DNA of 64,000 bases from Alexandriicola marinus (GCF_004000435.1 NZ_RBVZ01000001.1:1157328-1221327), one strand, 5' to 3'; shown: positions 1 through 9,436, numbered from the stretch's first letter. Translations and numbers: made by a program. Notes: generated by a model from the letters alone, not told the origin.

Positions 1-1
1 C

Positions 2-214
2 ATGATGCTGGGCTGGCGGTCGATCACGGGGGCGCTGACAGAGGCGGGAACGCTGGTCTCGGCGGGCCTGCCGATCCTGTTCCCGCGCGAGGCGTTTCAC
101 CTCGTCATCCGCAGCAAGCGCGGGTCGCAAGCCACGGAAACCTTTGCCAAATGGCTGCTTTCCCACGCACGCGCCGAATACGATCAGCCAGAGGCCAGGG
201 CCGCGTCGCAATAA
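2..214 (+). CDS. LysR-type regulator, C-terminal end only (partial)
   Basis: Only the last 70 codons lie in the window, ending with TAA at 212-214; the DNA-binding part is beyond the left edge. The visible stretch resembles the end of a LysR effector-binding domain: a short unit GWRSITGALTEAGTL, a strand FHLVIRSKRG, then a helix with FAKWLLSHA, much as in GcvA-like regulators. The family call comes from this tail alone, so it is tentative. What it regulates cannot be said; the ATPase gene starts about 170 bases downstream on the same strand. Confidence 0.5.
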   Translation: MMLGWRSITGALTEAGTLVSAGLPILFPREAFHLVIRSKRGSQATETFAKWLLSHARAEYDQPEARAASQ

Positions 215-381
215 CTGCCTGTGCGGTCGCACCAACACAGGTCGCGATCGAATGGGGCGAAAATCATTTGCGCCACGGGAAAAACCTTGGTCTTGTGAGC
301 GGGCTTTTCCAGTGTCCGCTACCGACAATGTCAGGACGGGTTCCGGCGGGTCTCTGCGTCAAGATTTGGGGGTGATCCTGA

Positions 382-3144
382 ATGAATGACCAGGCAGCGA
401 CGTCGCATCCGCCCAGTGGCGCGGGGAACCGGACGAGGCAGGACGCCGCTTTCCCCGATCCGCATCAGCCCGCGATCGATGATGTTCTGGCCAGGCTCCA
501 GACCTCGCGCAAAGGGCTGAGCGGGGCCGAGGCCGCCGACCGACTGGAACGCTTCGGGCCGAATGCGCTGGCCCATGGCGCGCCCCCCAGCCCGGTGCAG
601 GTGTTCTTGCGGCAATTCGCAAGCCCGTTGATCTATGTGCTGCTGCTGGCGGCACTCGTGTCGATGGTCATCCGCGAATGGTCCGATGCGGCGCTGATCG
701 CCGCTGTCCTTCTGGTCAATGCGATCATCGGCACGCTTCAGGAATACTCCGCCCAACGCGCCGCCGAGGCGCTGAGCAATCTTGTCACCACCAAGGCCCG
801 CGTCCTGCGTGACGGCGACGCGACGCTGATCGGATCGGAAAACCTGGTTCCCGGTGACGTGGTTCGACTGGAATCGGGCGACAAGGTTCCGGCGGACATG
901 CGGCTGTTGTCGGGTCGCGATCTTGAGGTGGACGAGTCGCTTCTGACCGGCGAGTCGGCGACCGTCATCAAGGATGACGAGGCCGCGCTGCCTGCCGAAT
1001 GCGCCTTGGGCGACCGGCTGAACATGGTCTTTGCCGGCACGATGGTCGTCCGGGGCCGCCAGCATGCGGTTGTCGTCAACACCGCCTCGGACACGCAGCT
1101 TGGCAAGATCGCGGAGGGCGTTCTGAACAGGCGGCCCGCCAAGGCGCCGCTCATCGTCCGGATGGAGCGCTTCACCCGGCGCGTGGCGATGGCCGTCGGC
1201 GTGGCCTCCGTTGCGATGGCCGCAATCGCGCTGACCCGCGGCACGGCGATCGACGAGGTGTTCCTTCTGGCAGTCGCCCTGGCTGTCTCCGCGATCCCCG
1301 AGGGTCTCCCCGTCGCGCTGACGGTGGCGCTTGCCATCGGAATGCAGCGCATGGCCAAGCGCAACGTGATCGTCAGGCGCCTTGTCGCCGTCGAGGCACT
1401 GGGCTCCTGCACCTTCATCGCGACCGACAAGACAGGCACCCTGACCGAGAACCGGCTATCCGCCCGCAGGGTCGTCGTGCCGGGGGCAGAGCCGTGGGAG
1501 GTGACGGGCGCCACGACAGAGCCCACCGGCACGATCGTCTCGCCCGTGGGCGGCCTCGCCCCAGAAAAACAGGACACGATGGCCCGCCTGTCGCGGGCCG
1601 CCGTTCTGGCCAATGACGGGTTTCTCGGTCGCCGCGACGACGGCTGGGTCACGGATGGCGACGCGGTGGATGTGGCGCTTCTGATCATGGCGCACAAGGC
1701 CGGCACGATCCGGTCCGAACTGATCAGCGCCAGCCCCGAACTGGCCACCATCCCCTTTGAATCGGAGCGGCAATTCTGCGCCAGCTTCAACGAGGTGGGC
1801 GGCGCCCCCCGCGCCTTCGTCAAGGGCGCGTTCGAGCGGATCCTCACGTTCTGCGACACCATGGCGACGCCCGGCGGCGATGTGCCGCTCGATCCCGCCG
1901 CGATCGAGGCGCAGGCCGAGGCGCTGGCCCGGCAGGGCTACCGCGTGATCGGGTTGGCCGAGGGCGCGGCGCCTCCCGGCCCCGATGGACAGTTCTCCGA
2001 TGACCAGCTGAAGGACATGACCTTCCTCGGCCTCGTGGGCGCGATCGATCCGCTGCGCGCCGAGGCCAAGGCCGCCGTCACCGCCTGCCGCGCGGCCGGG
2101 ATCGAGGTCGCGATGGTCACCGGCGATCACCCGACGACGGCCGCCACCATCGCGGGCGAGCTGAACCTCATCGACGGGCCGGAACAGGTGGTCACGGGAC
2201 CACAGCTGAAGGCCGCCTCCGACGAGGCCGAAATGGACGCGCTGGTGCGCGGCGGCCGGGTCTTTGCCCGGGTCGAGCCGCAGCAGAAGCTGCAGATCGT
2301 GCAGTCGCTGCAACGCAGCGGCTATTTCGTGGCCGTCAGTGGCGACGGCGCGAACGACGCACCTGCCCTTCGCGCGGCGCAGGTCGGCGTCGCCATGGGC
2401 GAGAACGGCACCGATGTCGCCCGCGAGACCGCCGATATCATCATCACCGATGACAATTTCTCGTCGATCGTGGCCGGCGTGGAGGAAGGCCGCATCGCCT
2501 ATGCCAATGTCCGCAAGGTGATCTTCCTTCTGATCTCGACCGGGGCGGCCGAGCTGGTTCTTTTTGCCCTGTCGCTCATGGCGGGGCTGCCGCTTCCGCT
2601 TCTGGCGGTGCAGCTTTTGTGGCTCAACCTCGTGACCAACGGCATTCAGGACGTGGCGCTGGCCTTCGAGCCGGGGGAAGGCAACGAATTGCGCCAGCCC
2701 CCCCGGTCCCCCAAGGAGCCTGTGTTCAACAGGCTGATGATCGAACGGGTCGTGATTTCGGCGCTGGTGATGGGCGTGGTCGCGTTCCTGCTGTTCAAAT
2801 GGTTCCTCGACAACGGCTTCTCCGTCGATCAGGCGCGCAACAGCACGCTCTTGCTGATGGTGCTGTTCGAGAACGTGAACGTCTTCAACAGCCGGTCGGA
2901 AACGCTCTCGGCCTTCCGTCACAACCCGCTGACCAACAAGCTTCTCCTGATCGGGACGGTCGTGGCGCAGCTGATCCATATCGGCGCCATGTATACGCCG
3001 TGGATCAGCGATGTGCTCAGGATCGAGCCAGTGTCGTTTTCGCACTGGGTCACATTGCTGACCGCCGCGCTGACGATCCTTCTGGTGATGGAGCTTCACA
3101 AGGCCGCGCACAACCGGCTGCGCCCCGTGCCTGCCATGGGATGA
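382..3144 (+). CDS. P2-type cation-transporting P-type ATPase
   Basis: Membrane pump that moves a cation at the cost of ATP, 920 residues, the usual size for the Ca2+/Mg2+/Na+ P2 group. It has an N-terminal cation-ATPase domain (about 25-90), actuator motif TGES at 189-192, the PEGLP turn of the transport helix, the phosphorylation site DKTGT with Asp349, the hinge GDGANDAPAL, and C-terminal helices containing NLVTNGIQD. In animal and many bacterial Ca2+ pumps the last motif begins NLVTD; here Asn replaces that cation-binding Asp, so the ion cannot be named. ATG chosen at 382 behind a G-rich ribosome site. It stands alone, with about 135 bases before the next operon. Confidence 0.88.
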   Translation: MNDQAATSHPPSGAGNRTRQDAAFPDPHQPAIDDVLARLQTSRKGLSGAEAADRLERFGPNALAHGAPPSPVQVFLRQFASPLIYVLLLAALVSMVIREWSDAALIAAVLLVNAIIGTLQEYSAQRAAEALSNLVTTKARVLRDGDATLIGSENLVPGDVVRLESGDKVPADMRLLSGRDLEVDESLLTGESATVIKDDEAALPAECALGDRLNMVFAGTMVVRGRQHAVVVNTASDTQLGKIAEGVLNRRPAKAPLIVRMERFTRRVAMAVGVASVAMAAIALTRGTAIDEVFLLAVALAVSAIPEGLPVALTVALAIGMQRMAKRNVIVRRLVAVEALGSCTFIATDKTGTLTENRLSARRVVVPGAEPWEVTGATTEPTGTIVSPVGGLAPEKQDTMARLSRAAVLANDGFLGRRDDGWVTDGDAVDVALLIMAHKAGTIRSELISASPELATIPFESERQFCASFNEVGGAPRAFVKGAFERILTFCDTMATPGGDVPLDPAAIEAQAEALARQGYRVIGLAEGAAPPGPDGQFSDDQLKDMTFLGLVGAIDPLRAEAKAAVTACRAAGIEVAMVTGDHPTTAATIAGELNLIDGPEQVVTGPQLKAASDEAEMDALVRGGRVFARVEPQQKLQIVQSLQRSGYFVAVSGDGANDAPALRAAQVGVAMGENGTDVARETADIIITDDNFSSIVAGVEEGRIAYANVRKVIFLLISTGAAELVLFALSLMAGLPLPLLAVQLLWLNLVTNGIQDVALAFEPGEGNELRQPPRSPKEPVFNRLMIERVVISALVMGVVAFLLFKWFLDNGFSVDQARNSTLLLMVLFENVNVFNSRSETLSAFRHNPLTNKLLLIGTVVAQLIHIGAMYTPWISDVLRIEPVSFSHWVTLLTAALTILLVMELHKAAHNRLRPVPAMG

Positions 3145-3280
3145 CCCAGTCATGGAGCATTGCTGCCGTCCGTCGCGTGACCTGAACGGAAGGGCGCGCA
3201 GGATGTTCGCTAGTGGTTGATTCTTCCTTCGCCAGATTTGATACATCGTTCAATGATCATGCAGCAGGAGACCATGCCCG

Positions 3281-4141
3281 ATGCGCTATGAAAGACCGGC
3301 AACCATCGAGGACGTGACAGCCCTCCTTGCCTCGGGCGGGGAGAAATCCTTTGTCCTTGCGGGCGGGACAGACCTTCTTGTTCGCATGAAGAACGACGCC
3401 TTCGAGGCCGACCTCATCGTTGATATCAAGGCGATCGAGGGGATGAGCGACGTGACCCGCACCGCCGACGGATTCGAGATAGGCGCCGCCGTGCCCTGCG
3501 CCGCACTTGGCGAGAATGCGGAGCTGAGCCGCGTCTGGCCCGGCGTGGTCGAGGCCGCGAACCTGATCGGCTCGACCCAGATACAGGGGCGCTGCACGAT
3601 CTCGGGCAATCTGTGCAACGCCTCGCCGGCCGCCGACAGCGTGCCCGCCATGGTCGCCGCCGGCGCGCTGGCCCGGATCGCGGGCCCCGACGGGCGGCGA
3701 ACCGTTCCCGTGCAGGACATCCCGCAAGGCCCGGGCAAGACCTCCCTTCGCAAGGGCGAATTCATCGAGGCCATCGTTCTGCCGGACCCCGGGCCACGTT
3801 CGGGCGATGCCTACCTGCGCTTTATCCCGCGCACCGAAATGGATATCGCGGTTGTGGGCGTGGGCGTGCAACTGACGCTTGCCGAGGATGGCAGCATCGC
3901 CTCCGCGCGCGTGGCTCTCGGTGCCGTGGGGCCCAAAGTGATCGAGGCCACCGAGGCCGCCGAGACGATCATCGGAACCCGGCTGGATCAGCCCGCGCTC
4001 GACGCGCTGGCGGCAGTCTGTTCCGAGGTAAGCACCCCGATCGCCGACAAGCGCGGCACGGTGGATTTCAGAAAACAGGTCGTGGGCGTGCTGGCGGCAC
4101 GTGCCGCGAAAATCGCATACCAACGGGCAGGAGAAGACTGA
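3281..4141 (+). CDS. Molybdenum hydroxylase, FAD-binding medium subunit (CoxM-like)
   Basis: FAD subunit of a three-part xanthine dehydrogenase-family hydroxylase, carrying electrons from the 2Fe-2S subunit to an acceptor. The 286 residues match the CoxM/FAD_binding_5 family length. The N-terminal FAD signature LAGGTDLLVRMK and the second motif starting TQIQGRCTISGNLCNASPAAD are both present. The start is preceded by AGGAG about ten bases upstream. The stop overlaps the next ATG (TGATG), indicating translational coupling with the small and large subunits. The substrate is unknown; members of this group oxidise purines, CO, nicotinate or aromatic acyl-CoAs. Confidence 0.9.
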   Translation: MRYERPATIEDVTALLASGGEKSFVLAGGTDLLVRMKNDAFEADLIVDIKAIEGMSDVTRTADGFEIGAAVPCAALGENAELSRVWPGVVEAANLIGSTQIQGRCTISGNLCNASPAADSVPAMVAAGALARIAGPDGRRTVPVQDIPQGPGKTSLRKGEFIEAIVLPDPGPRSGDAYLRFIPRTEMDIAVVGVGVQLTLAEDGSIASARVALGAVGPKVIEATEAAETIIGTRLDQPALDALAAVCSEVSTPIADKRGTVDFRKQVVGVLAARAAKIAYQRAGED

Positions 4142-4623
4142 TGGCATCACTCCCGGTTTCGACAACGATCAACAGTGACGACGTGGAATATCTGTGCCAC
4201 GCCGATGAAAGCCTGCTCGATGTGCTGCGCGACAGGCTGGGCCTGATGGGCGCAAAGGAAGGCTGCGGCACGGGAGATTGCGGCGCGTGCAGCGTCATCA
4301 TGGATGGCCGCGTCGTCTGTTCCTGCCTCGTTCTGGGCGCCGAGGCCGAGGGCCGCAACATCGAGACGATCGAAGGCATGGCGGACGGCAATACGCTGCA
4401 TCCGCTGCAGCAGAAGTTCATCGAACATGCCGCGCTGCAATGCGGTATCTGCACCCCCGGTTTCCTGATGGCGGCCAAGGCGCTTCTGGACACCAACCCC
4501 GACCCCAGCGAAGAAGAGATCCGGTTCTGGCTTGCCGGGAACCTGTGCCGCTGCACCGGCTATGACAAGATCGTCCGCGCCGTCGCCGACGCCGCAATCG
4601 TCATGAGGGAGGAACGGGCATGA
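4141..4623 (+). CDS. Molybdenum hydroxylase, 2Fe-2S small subunit (CoxS-like)
   Basis: Iron-sulfur subunit passing electrons from the molybdenum site to FAD. The start at 4141 overlaps the stop of the FAD subunit; an open frame extends further upstream but that part is out-of-frame sequence of the preceding gene. In 160 residues both cluster motifs appear: the plant-type ferredoxin set around GCGTGDCGACSV and a later Cys, and the helical-domain set CGICTPGF followed by GNLCRCTGYDKI. This Cys pattern is diagnostic of the xanthine dehydrogenase family. It overlaps the large-subunit start by four bases (ATGA). Confidence 0.93.
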   Translation: MASLPVSTTINSDDVEYLCHADESLLDVLRDRLGLMGAKEGCGTGDCGACSVIMDGRVVCSCLVLGAEAEGRNIETIEGMADGNTLHPLQQKFIEHAALQCGICTPGFLMAAKALLDTNPDPSEEEIRFWLAGNLCRCTGYDKIVRAVADAAIVMREERA

Positions 4624-6848
4624 GCCTCGACACGACATATCAGGGCAGGAACTTCCGCTCCGTTGGCACCCGGCCTCTCAGGCCCGACGGTGTCGACAAG
4701 GTCACCGGCCGCGCGCGCTATGGCGCGGATTTCAACATGCCGGGTCAGCTGGTCGCCCGCATCCTGCGCAGCCCCCACGCCCATGCGCGGATCGTGCGCA
4801 TCGACACCTCCCGCGCCGAGGCGCTCAAGGGCGTGAAGGCCGTGGTCACGGCCGCCGATCTGCCCGATCTGACCGAGGGGGATCAGGGCCTGTTCAATAC
4901 GCTCGAGAACTGCATGGCCCGGACAGAGGTGCTGTATGATGGCCATGCGGTTGCCGCTGTCGCGGCGATCGACGCGCGGGTCGCCAAACAGGCGCTCAAG
5001 CTGATCGAGGTGGAATACGAGGTCCTGCCGCATGTAACCGATGTCGACATGGCCGCCCGACCCGACGCGCCCAAGGCGAACGGAACCGCCCCCAATATCG
5101 CCAAGCAGACCGAGTTCGGCCATGGCGATGTGGACGCGGGCTTTGCCCGGGCCGACGTGATCGTCGAGCGCAGCTTTCTGACCGAGCAGACCCATCAGGG
5201 CTATATCGAGCCCCATGCCTGCGTGGCCAGCTGCAATTCGGACGGCACGGCGGAGATGTGGGTCTGCACACAGGGCCATTTCGTCTACCGCCAGACCTGC
5301 GCCAGCCTTCTGGGCCTCGACGTCTCGAAGTTGCGGGTGACCTCCTCCGAAATCGGCGGCGGCTTTGGCGGCAAGACCCATGTCTGGGCCGAGCCGGTCG
5401 CGCTTGCGCTATCGCGCAAGGCCGGAAGACCGGTCAAACTGGTCATGTCGCGCGAAGAGGTGTTCCGTGCCTCGGGCCCCACAAGCGCCACGTCGATCGA
5501 CGTCAAGATCGGCGCCACCAAGGACGGCAGGATCACGGCGGCCACGGCGCATCTGCGATACAGCAACGGCCCCTATGCCGATGGCTGGGCCGAGATGGGC
5601 GCAATGACCTCGTTTGCCTGTTATGATCTTGAAAACGTCAAGACCGTCGGGTCCGAGATCCTCGTGAACCGGCCCAAGGTTGCGGCCTATCGCGCGCCGT
5701 CCGCGCCGATGGCCGCGTTCGCCGTCGAGAGTGCCGTCGACGAACTCGCCCAGAAACTGGGCATCGACCCGGTCGAGTTCCGCATCCAGAACGCGGCCAG
5801 CGAAGGCACGCGGTCGTCCTATGGTCCGGTCTATGGCCCCATCGGGATCGGACCGACGCTCGAGGCGGCAAAGGCGCATGATCACATGAAGGCCCCGCTC
5901 GGCCCGAACCAGGGGCGCGGCATGGCCTGTGGCTTCTGGTTCAACTTCGGCGGGCAGACCTGCACCGACCTCAACATCAATGCCGACGGCACCGTGACGC
6001 TGGCGGTGGGCACGGTCGACGTCGGCGGATCGCGGGCCTCGCTGTCGCTGATCGCGGCAGAGGAACTCGGCATCGACTACAAGGACGTCAAGGCCGTCGT
6101 GGCCGATACCGCGACCCTTGGCTACAACGACATGACCGACGGCAGCCGGGGCACGTTCTCGTCCTCGATGGCGACGATCTCGGCGGCGCGCAACGCCATC
6201 GAGGTGATGCGCCAGCGCGCAGCCCTCATCTGGGATATTCCGGTCGAGGATATCGATTGGGAAGACGGCCACGCCGTCGCGCGCGGCGAAAACTACGGCA
6301 ACCTGCCCCCGCTTTCGGTCGCCGATATTGCCGCGGAAGCCGGCACGACCGGCGGGCCGATCGCAGGCCATTCCGAGATCGTGGCCGATGGGGCGGGCGT
6401 GTCCTTCGCCACGCATATCTGCGACGTGGAGGTCGACCCCGAGACCGGATCGACACGGATCAAGCGCTACACCGTGATCCAGGATGCGGGCAAGGCCGTC
6501 CATCCCTCTTACGTCGAGGGGCAATACCAGGGTGGTGCCGCGCAGGGCATCGGCTGGGCGCTGAACGAGGAATATGTCTATGGCGAAGACGGGCGTCTTC
6601 AGAACCCGGGCTTCCTCGATTATCGCATCCCCGTCTGTTCGGACCTGCCGATGATCGACACCCAGATCCTCGAGATCCCCAACCCCAACCATCCTTACGG
6701 CGTGCGCGGCGTGGGCGAGACGTCAATCGTGCCGCCGCTTGCCGCGATCGCCAACGCGATCTCGAATGCCGTGGGCGTCCGGATGACGCATATCCCGATG
6801 TCGCCGCCCCGTATCCTTGCCGCGCTGGACCGTGAAAAGGCGGGGTAA
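4620..6848 (+). CDS. Molybdenum hydroxylase, molybdopterin-binding large subunit (CoxL-like)
   Basis: Catalytic subunit holding the molybdopterin-cytosine dinucleotide cofactor, 742 residues. The aldehyde oxidase/xanthine dehydrogenase a/b hammerhead begins around RPDGVDKVTGRARYG. Cofactor-binding loops GGGFGGKTHVWAEP and AYRAPSAPMA follow, and the catalytic glutamate sits in GVRGVGETS near the C terminus. It lacks AYxCSFR, the loop of form I CO dehydrogenases, so CO is an unlikely substrate; hydroxylation of a heterocycle, aldehyde or aromatic acyl group is more plausible. It is third in a tightly coupled operon and overlaps the MoaD-like gene by one base. Confidence 0.92.
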   Translation: MSLDTTYQGRNFRSVGTRPLRPDGVDKVTGRARYGADFNMPGQLVARILRSPHAHARIVRIDTSRAEALKGVKAVVTAADLPDLTEGDQGLFNTLENCMARTEVLYDGHAVAAVAAIDARVAKQALKLIEVEYEVLPHVTDVDMAARPDAPKANGTAPNIAKQTEFGHGDVDAGFARADVIVERSFLTEQTHQGYIEPHACVASCNSDGTAEMWVCTQGHFVYRQTCASLLGLDVSKLRVTSSEIGGGFGGKTHVWAEPVALALSRKAGRPVKLVMSREEVFRASGPTSATSIDVKIGATKDGRITAATAHLRYSNGPYADGWAEMGAMTSFACYDLENVKTVGSEILVNRPKVAAYRAPSAPMAAFAVESAVDELAQKLGIDPVEFRIQNAASEGTRSSYGPVYGPIGIGPTLEAAKAHDHMKAPLGPNQGRGMACGFWFNFGGQTCTDLNINADGTVTLAVGTVDVGGSRASLSLIAAEELGIDYKDVKAVVADTATLGYNDMTDGSRGTFSSSMATISAARNAIEVMRQRAALIWDIPVEDIDWEDGHAVARGENYGNLPPLSVADIAAEAGTTGGPIAGHSEIVADGAGVSFATHICDVEVDPETGSTRIKRYTVIQDAGKAVHPSYVEGQYQGGAAQGIGWALNEEYVYGEDGRLQNPGFLDYRIPVCSDLPMIDTQILEIPNPNHPYGVRGVGETSIVPPLAAIANAISNAVGVRMTHIPMSPPRILAALDREKAG

Positions 6849-7093
6849 TGGTACAGGTGACGCTCTGGGGCGGACTGGTTCCGCTGGCAGACAACCAGAA
6901 GACCCTCTCGGTCGAGGCCGGGACGATCCGCGAATTGCTGCGCAAGCTGCAAGAGCGGTATCCCGGCCTTGAAGGGCCCATCCGCAACGAAGTGGCCGTT
7001 GCGGTCGATGGCCAGATCTACCGCAACGACTGGTCACAGGAACTGCCCCCCGATGCAGAGGTGTTCCTGATGCGCAGGCTCGCCGGGGGCTAG
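6848..7093 (+). CDS. MoaD/ThiS-family small sulfur-carrier protein
   Basis: Small ubiquitin-fold protein of 81 residues whose last residues are Gly-Gly, the end that MoaD and ThiS carry as a thiocarboxylate sulfur donor. The body VTLWGGL...VEAGTIRELLRKLQERYPGL follows the MoaD pattern of strand, conserved helix and a later AVDG turn. It starts on the stop of the molybdenum hydroxylase large subunit (TAATG), so it is almost certainly co-translated with it. A dedicated sulfur carrier here suggests a role in making or sulfurating the cofactor of this enzyme, or in another thiolation step; that is inference. Its end overlaps the convergent aldo/keto reductase by four bases. Confidence 0.75.
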   Translation: MVQVTLWGGLVPLADNQKTLSVEAGTIRELLRKLQERYPGLEGPIRNEVAVAVDGQIYRNDWSQELPPDAEVFLMRRLAGG

Positions 7094-8082
7094 GCCCCCG
7101 CGGGCACCGGCGCCGCCTCGGCGATCAGACCCTTGTCGCGCAAGCTTGCCCAGAAGTCCGCCGGGATCGGCATCTCGAACCATTCGACGATCTGGCGCAA
7201 TTCCGCAGTGTTCCGTGGACCGGGGATGACTGAGGTCACGATGTCATTGCCCAGCGGGAATTGCAGCGCCGCCGCGGGCAGCGGAACACCGAAAGCATCC
7301 GCCTCGGCCGACAACTTTCGGACCTTTGCCACGACGTCTTCGGGCGCCTTGGCGTAATTCCACATGTCCCGCCCGGCGAGGATGCCGGAATTGAACGGCC
7401 CGCCGCAAATGATCGTGGTGCCTGCCGCGCGGCAAGCGGGAAACAGCCCCTCGAGCGGGGTCTGTTCCAGAAGCGTATAGCGCCCGGCCAGAAGGAACAC
7501 ATCCCACGCGCCGATCCCCAGCGCGTTCAGGCAGATCTTGTTCTCGTTGACGCCCAGCCCGATCGCCTTCACATCGCCGTTGCGGCGCAATTCGTCCATC
7601 GCGCGGTAACCGCCGTCGGCCAGATCCTTGAAATGGCGGGCATTCTCGGCGCCGTGCTGCATCTCGCCGATATCATGGGCAAAGAGCATGTCGATCCTGT
7701 CAAGGCCAAGCCGTTGAAGGCTGTCCTCATAGGCACGCATGATGCCGTCATAGGAATAATCATACACAACGTTGAACGGCAGCGGGTCGACCATGCCGAA
7801 ATCCATCGGGTTCTCCACCGCGCCCGGCTTGAGCAGGCGGCCGACCTTGTCGGACAGGATATACTCCGTGCCCCTGAGCGCATCGCCGATCACCCTCTCG
7901 GACCTGCCGAACCCATACCACGGCGCGGTGTCGAAATAGCCGATCCCGATCTCCTGCGCGGTGCGCACCAGTTCGGCGGCCTCGCTGTCGTCGAGGTCCA
8001 CGAAATTGCCGCCCAGCGGCGCCCCGCCCAGCCCGAGCGTGTCGATCCTGAGGTCCGTTCGACCCACCTGACGCGTATTCAT
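7090..8082 (-). CDS. Aldo/keto reductase, sugar (aldose) 1-dehydrogenase-like
   Basis: NAD(P)-dependent oxidoreductase of 330 residues with the TIM-barrel AKR signature. The catalytic set is recognisable: Asp and Tyr in FDTAPWYGFGRSE, Lys in LSDKVGR and His in LFAHDIGE, with the cofactor loop SVIPGPRNTAE near the end. The shape of the N terminus and the DxxEMQHG region resemble D-threo-aldose/L-fucose 1-dehydrogenases, which oxidise a free sugar to its lactone. It lies downstream of another AKR on the same strand, separated by 74 bases containing a strong hairpin. A sugar substrate would fit the sugar-acid loci elsewhere in the window, but this is inferred from family resemblance. Confidence 0.8.
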   Translation of the reverse strand: MNTRQVGRTDLRIDTLGLGGAPLGGNFVDLDDSEAAELVRTAQEIGIGYFDTAPWYGFGRSERVIGDALRGTEYILSDKVGRLLKPGAVENPMDFGMVDPLPFNVVYDYSYDGIMRAYEDSLQRLGLDRIDMLFAHDIGEMQHGAENARHFKDLADGGYRAMDELRRNGDVKAIGLGVNENKICLNALGIGAWDVFLLAGRYTLLEQTPLEGLFPACRAAGTTIICGGPFNSGILAGRDMWNYAKAPEDVVAKVRKLSAEADAFGVPLPAAALQFPLGNDIVTSVIPGPRNTAELRQIVEWFEMPIPADFWASLRDKGLIAEAAPVPAGA

Positions 8083-8103
8083 CGGTCAATCTCCATTATT
8101 GTT

Positions 8104-8124
8104 GGCAGGGGGTCACCCCCTGCC
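8104..8124 (-). terminator. Intercistronic hairpin between two aldo/keto reductase genes
   Basis: A perfect 9-bp stem (GGCAGGGGG / CCCCCTGCC) closes a three-base loop. It sits in the 74-base gap after the upstream reductase and before the downstream one, both read right to left. No T run follows it in that direction, so it may be a weak terminator or an mRNA-stabilising hairpin rather than a full stop. Confidence 0.5.
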
Positions 8125-8156
8125 CGGCCGCAACGGCCCGTCATTTGTTCCAAAGA

Positions 8157-9149
8157 TCACCAGCGCTGGTGGACGTGCGGTTTGATCATGCTGTCATAGA
8201 CGTCTGCAATGGCGTCCATCGCCTCGGGCCCAAGGGGGGCCAGATCGGCCGCCGCGGCATTCGCCCGCGCCTGTTCAGGGGTGCGCGCACCGGGGATGAC
8301 GACGCTGACCGCGTCGTTCATCAGGATCCAGCGCAGCGCCATCTGGGCCATCGTGGCCCCCTCGGGCACCAGCGGGCGCAGCTTTTCGACCGCCTCGAGC
8401 GCCAATTCATAGGGCACACCGGCAAAGGTTTCGCCCACGTCAAAGGCCGCGCCATGGCGGTTGAAATTCCGGTGATCATCCGCCGCGAAGGCCGTTTCGG
8501 CCGTCATCTTGCCGGTCAGAAGCCCACTTGCCAGAGGCACGCGCACGATCACGCCGATGCCGTTCTCGCGGGCCGCGGCAAAGAACCGTTCGCTGGGGCG
8601 CTGGCGGAAGATGTTGTAGATGATCTGAACCGAGGCGACGTTGGGGTATTCGATCGCCTTGAGGCCCTCTTCGACCTTTTCGACCGACACGCCCAGCGAC
8701 CGCACCTTGCCCTTCGCCACCAGCGTGTCGAGGGCGCCGAAGAAATCGGGCCGGTAGTAGACGTCGGTCGGCGGGCAGTGAAGTTGCAGAAGATCGAGGC
8801 AGTCGACGCCAAGGTTCGTCAGGCTGCGATCGACGAACCCTTCGATAGCCTCGGCCGTATAGGCCTCGGCGATATGGGGATCGAGCCTGCGGCCGGCCTT
8901 TGTCGCGACGACCGGCCGATCGCCCGAGCGCCCGGCCAGAACGTCCCGCACGATCCGTTCGGAACGGCCGTCACCATAGACATCCGCCGTATCGATGAAG
9001 GTCACCCCGGCGTCGAGAGCGGCCTCGAGCGTGGCACGTGCATCGGCCTCCGACACATCGCCCCATGAACCGCCGATCGCCCATGCGCCAAATCCGATCG
9101 GCGCGACCTTCCAACCCGTGCGTCCAAGTTCTCGATCCGGCAAGTTCAT
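8157..9149 (-). CDS. Aldo/keto reductase
   Basis: Second AKR of 330 residues, only distantly similar to its neighbour. The catalytic residues lie in FIDTADVYGDGRSE (Asp, Tyr), VVATKAGR (Lys) and LLQLHCPP (His), and the C-terminal cofactor loop reads VVIPGARTPEQARAN. This is the pattern of the NADPH-dependent tas/YdjG/AKR11-like group, which reduces aldehydes, sugars or methylglyoxal. The gene is first in a two-gene unit reading leftwards. The 287 bases upstream (9150-9436) separate it from a divergent kinase gene and must hold both promoters; I saw no clear operator there. Confidence 0.85.
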   Translation of the reverse strand: MNLPDRELGRTGWKVAPIGFGAWAIGGSWGDVSEADARATLEAALDAGVTFIDTADVYGDGRSERIVRDVLAGRSGDRPVVATKAGRRLDPHIAEAYTAEAIEGFVDRSLTNLGVDCLDLLQLHCPPTDVYYRPDFFGALDTLVAKGKVRSLGVSVEKVEEGLKAIEYPNVASVQIIYNIFRQRPSERFFAAARENGIGVIVRVPLASGLLTGKMTAETAFAADDHRNFNRHGAAFDVGETFAGVPYELALEAVEKLRPLVPEGATMAQMALRWILMNDAVSVVIPGARTPEQARANAAAADLAPLGPEAMDAIADVYDSMIKPHVHQRW

Positions 9150-9436
9150 TTCATACTCCTAATCTGTTCAGGGGCGTTTGCGTTCTCTCCACAGAGCGAA
9201 ACACTGACAATCGACTACCGATGAACCACGCAAGACGGGCAAAGCGCGCCACCATTCGCGGGGCGAAGCCATGTCTCAAATCAATCGGTTTTCCAAGGGT
9301 TTGGCAAGTCGATTGACGGAAATCCTTGCCACTCCACGAGCCGTTTCGCCTCTTGTCGCAACAGCACGCCCATTGCAGACATTGTCGTTCCGCGCGAAAT
9401 GCGGAAACATCGGCTTGACGAGTCACGAGGCAGACG

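Noticed and set aside
1456-3246. Reverse-strand open frame of 596 codons under the P-type ATPase gene
   Set aside because: Composition is that of antisense high-GC sequence (His, Arg, Gln rich), no ribosome site and no motif, while the forward frame has all P-type ATPase motifs.
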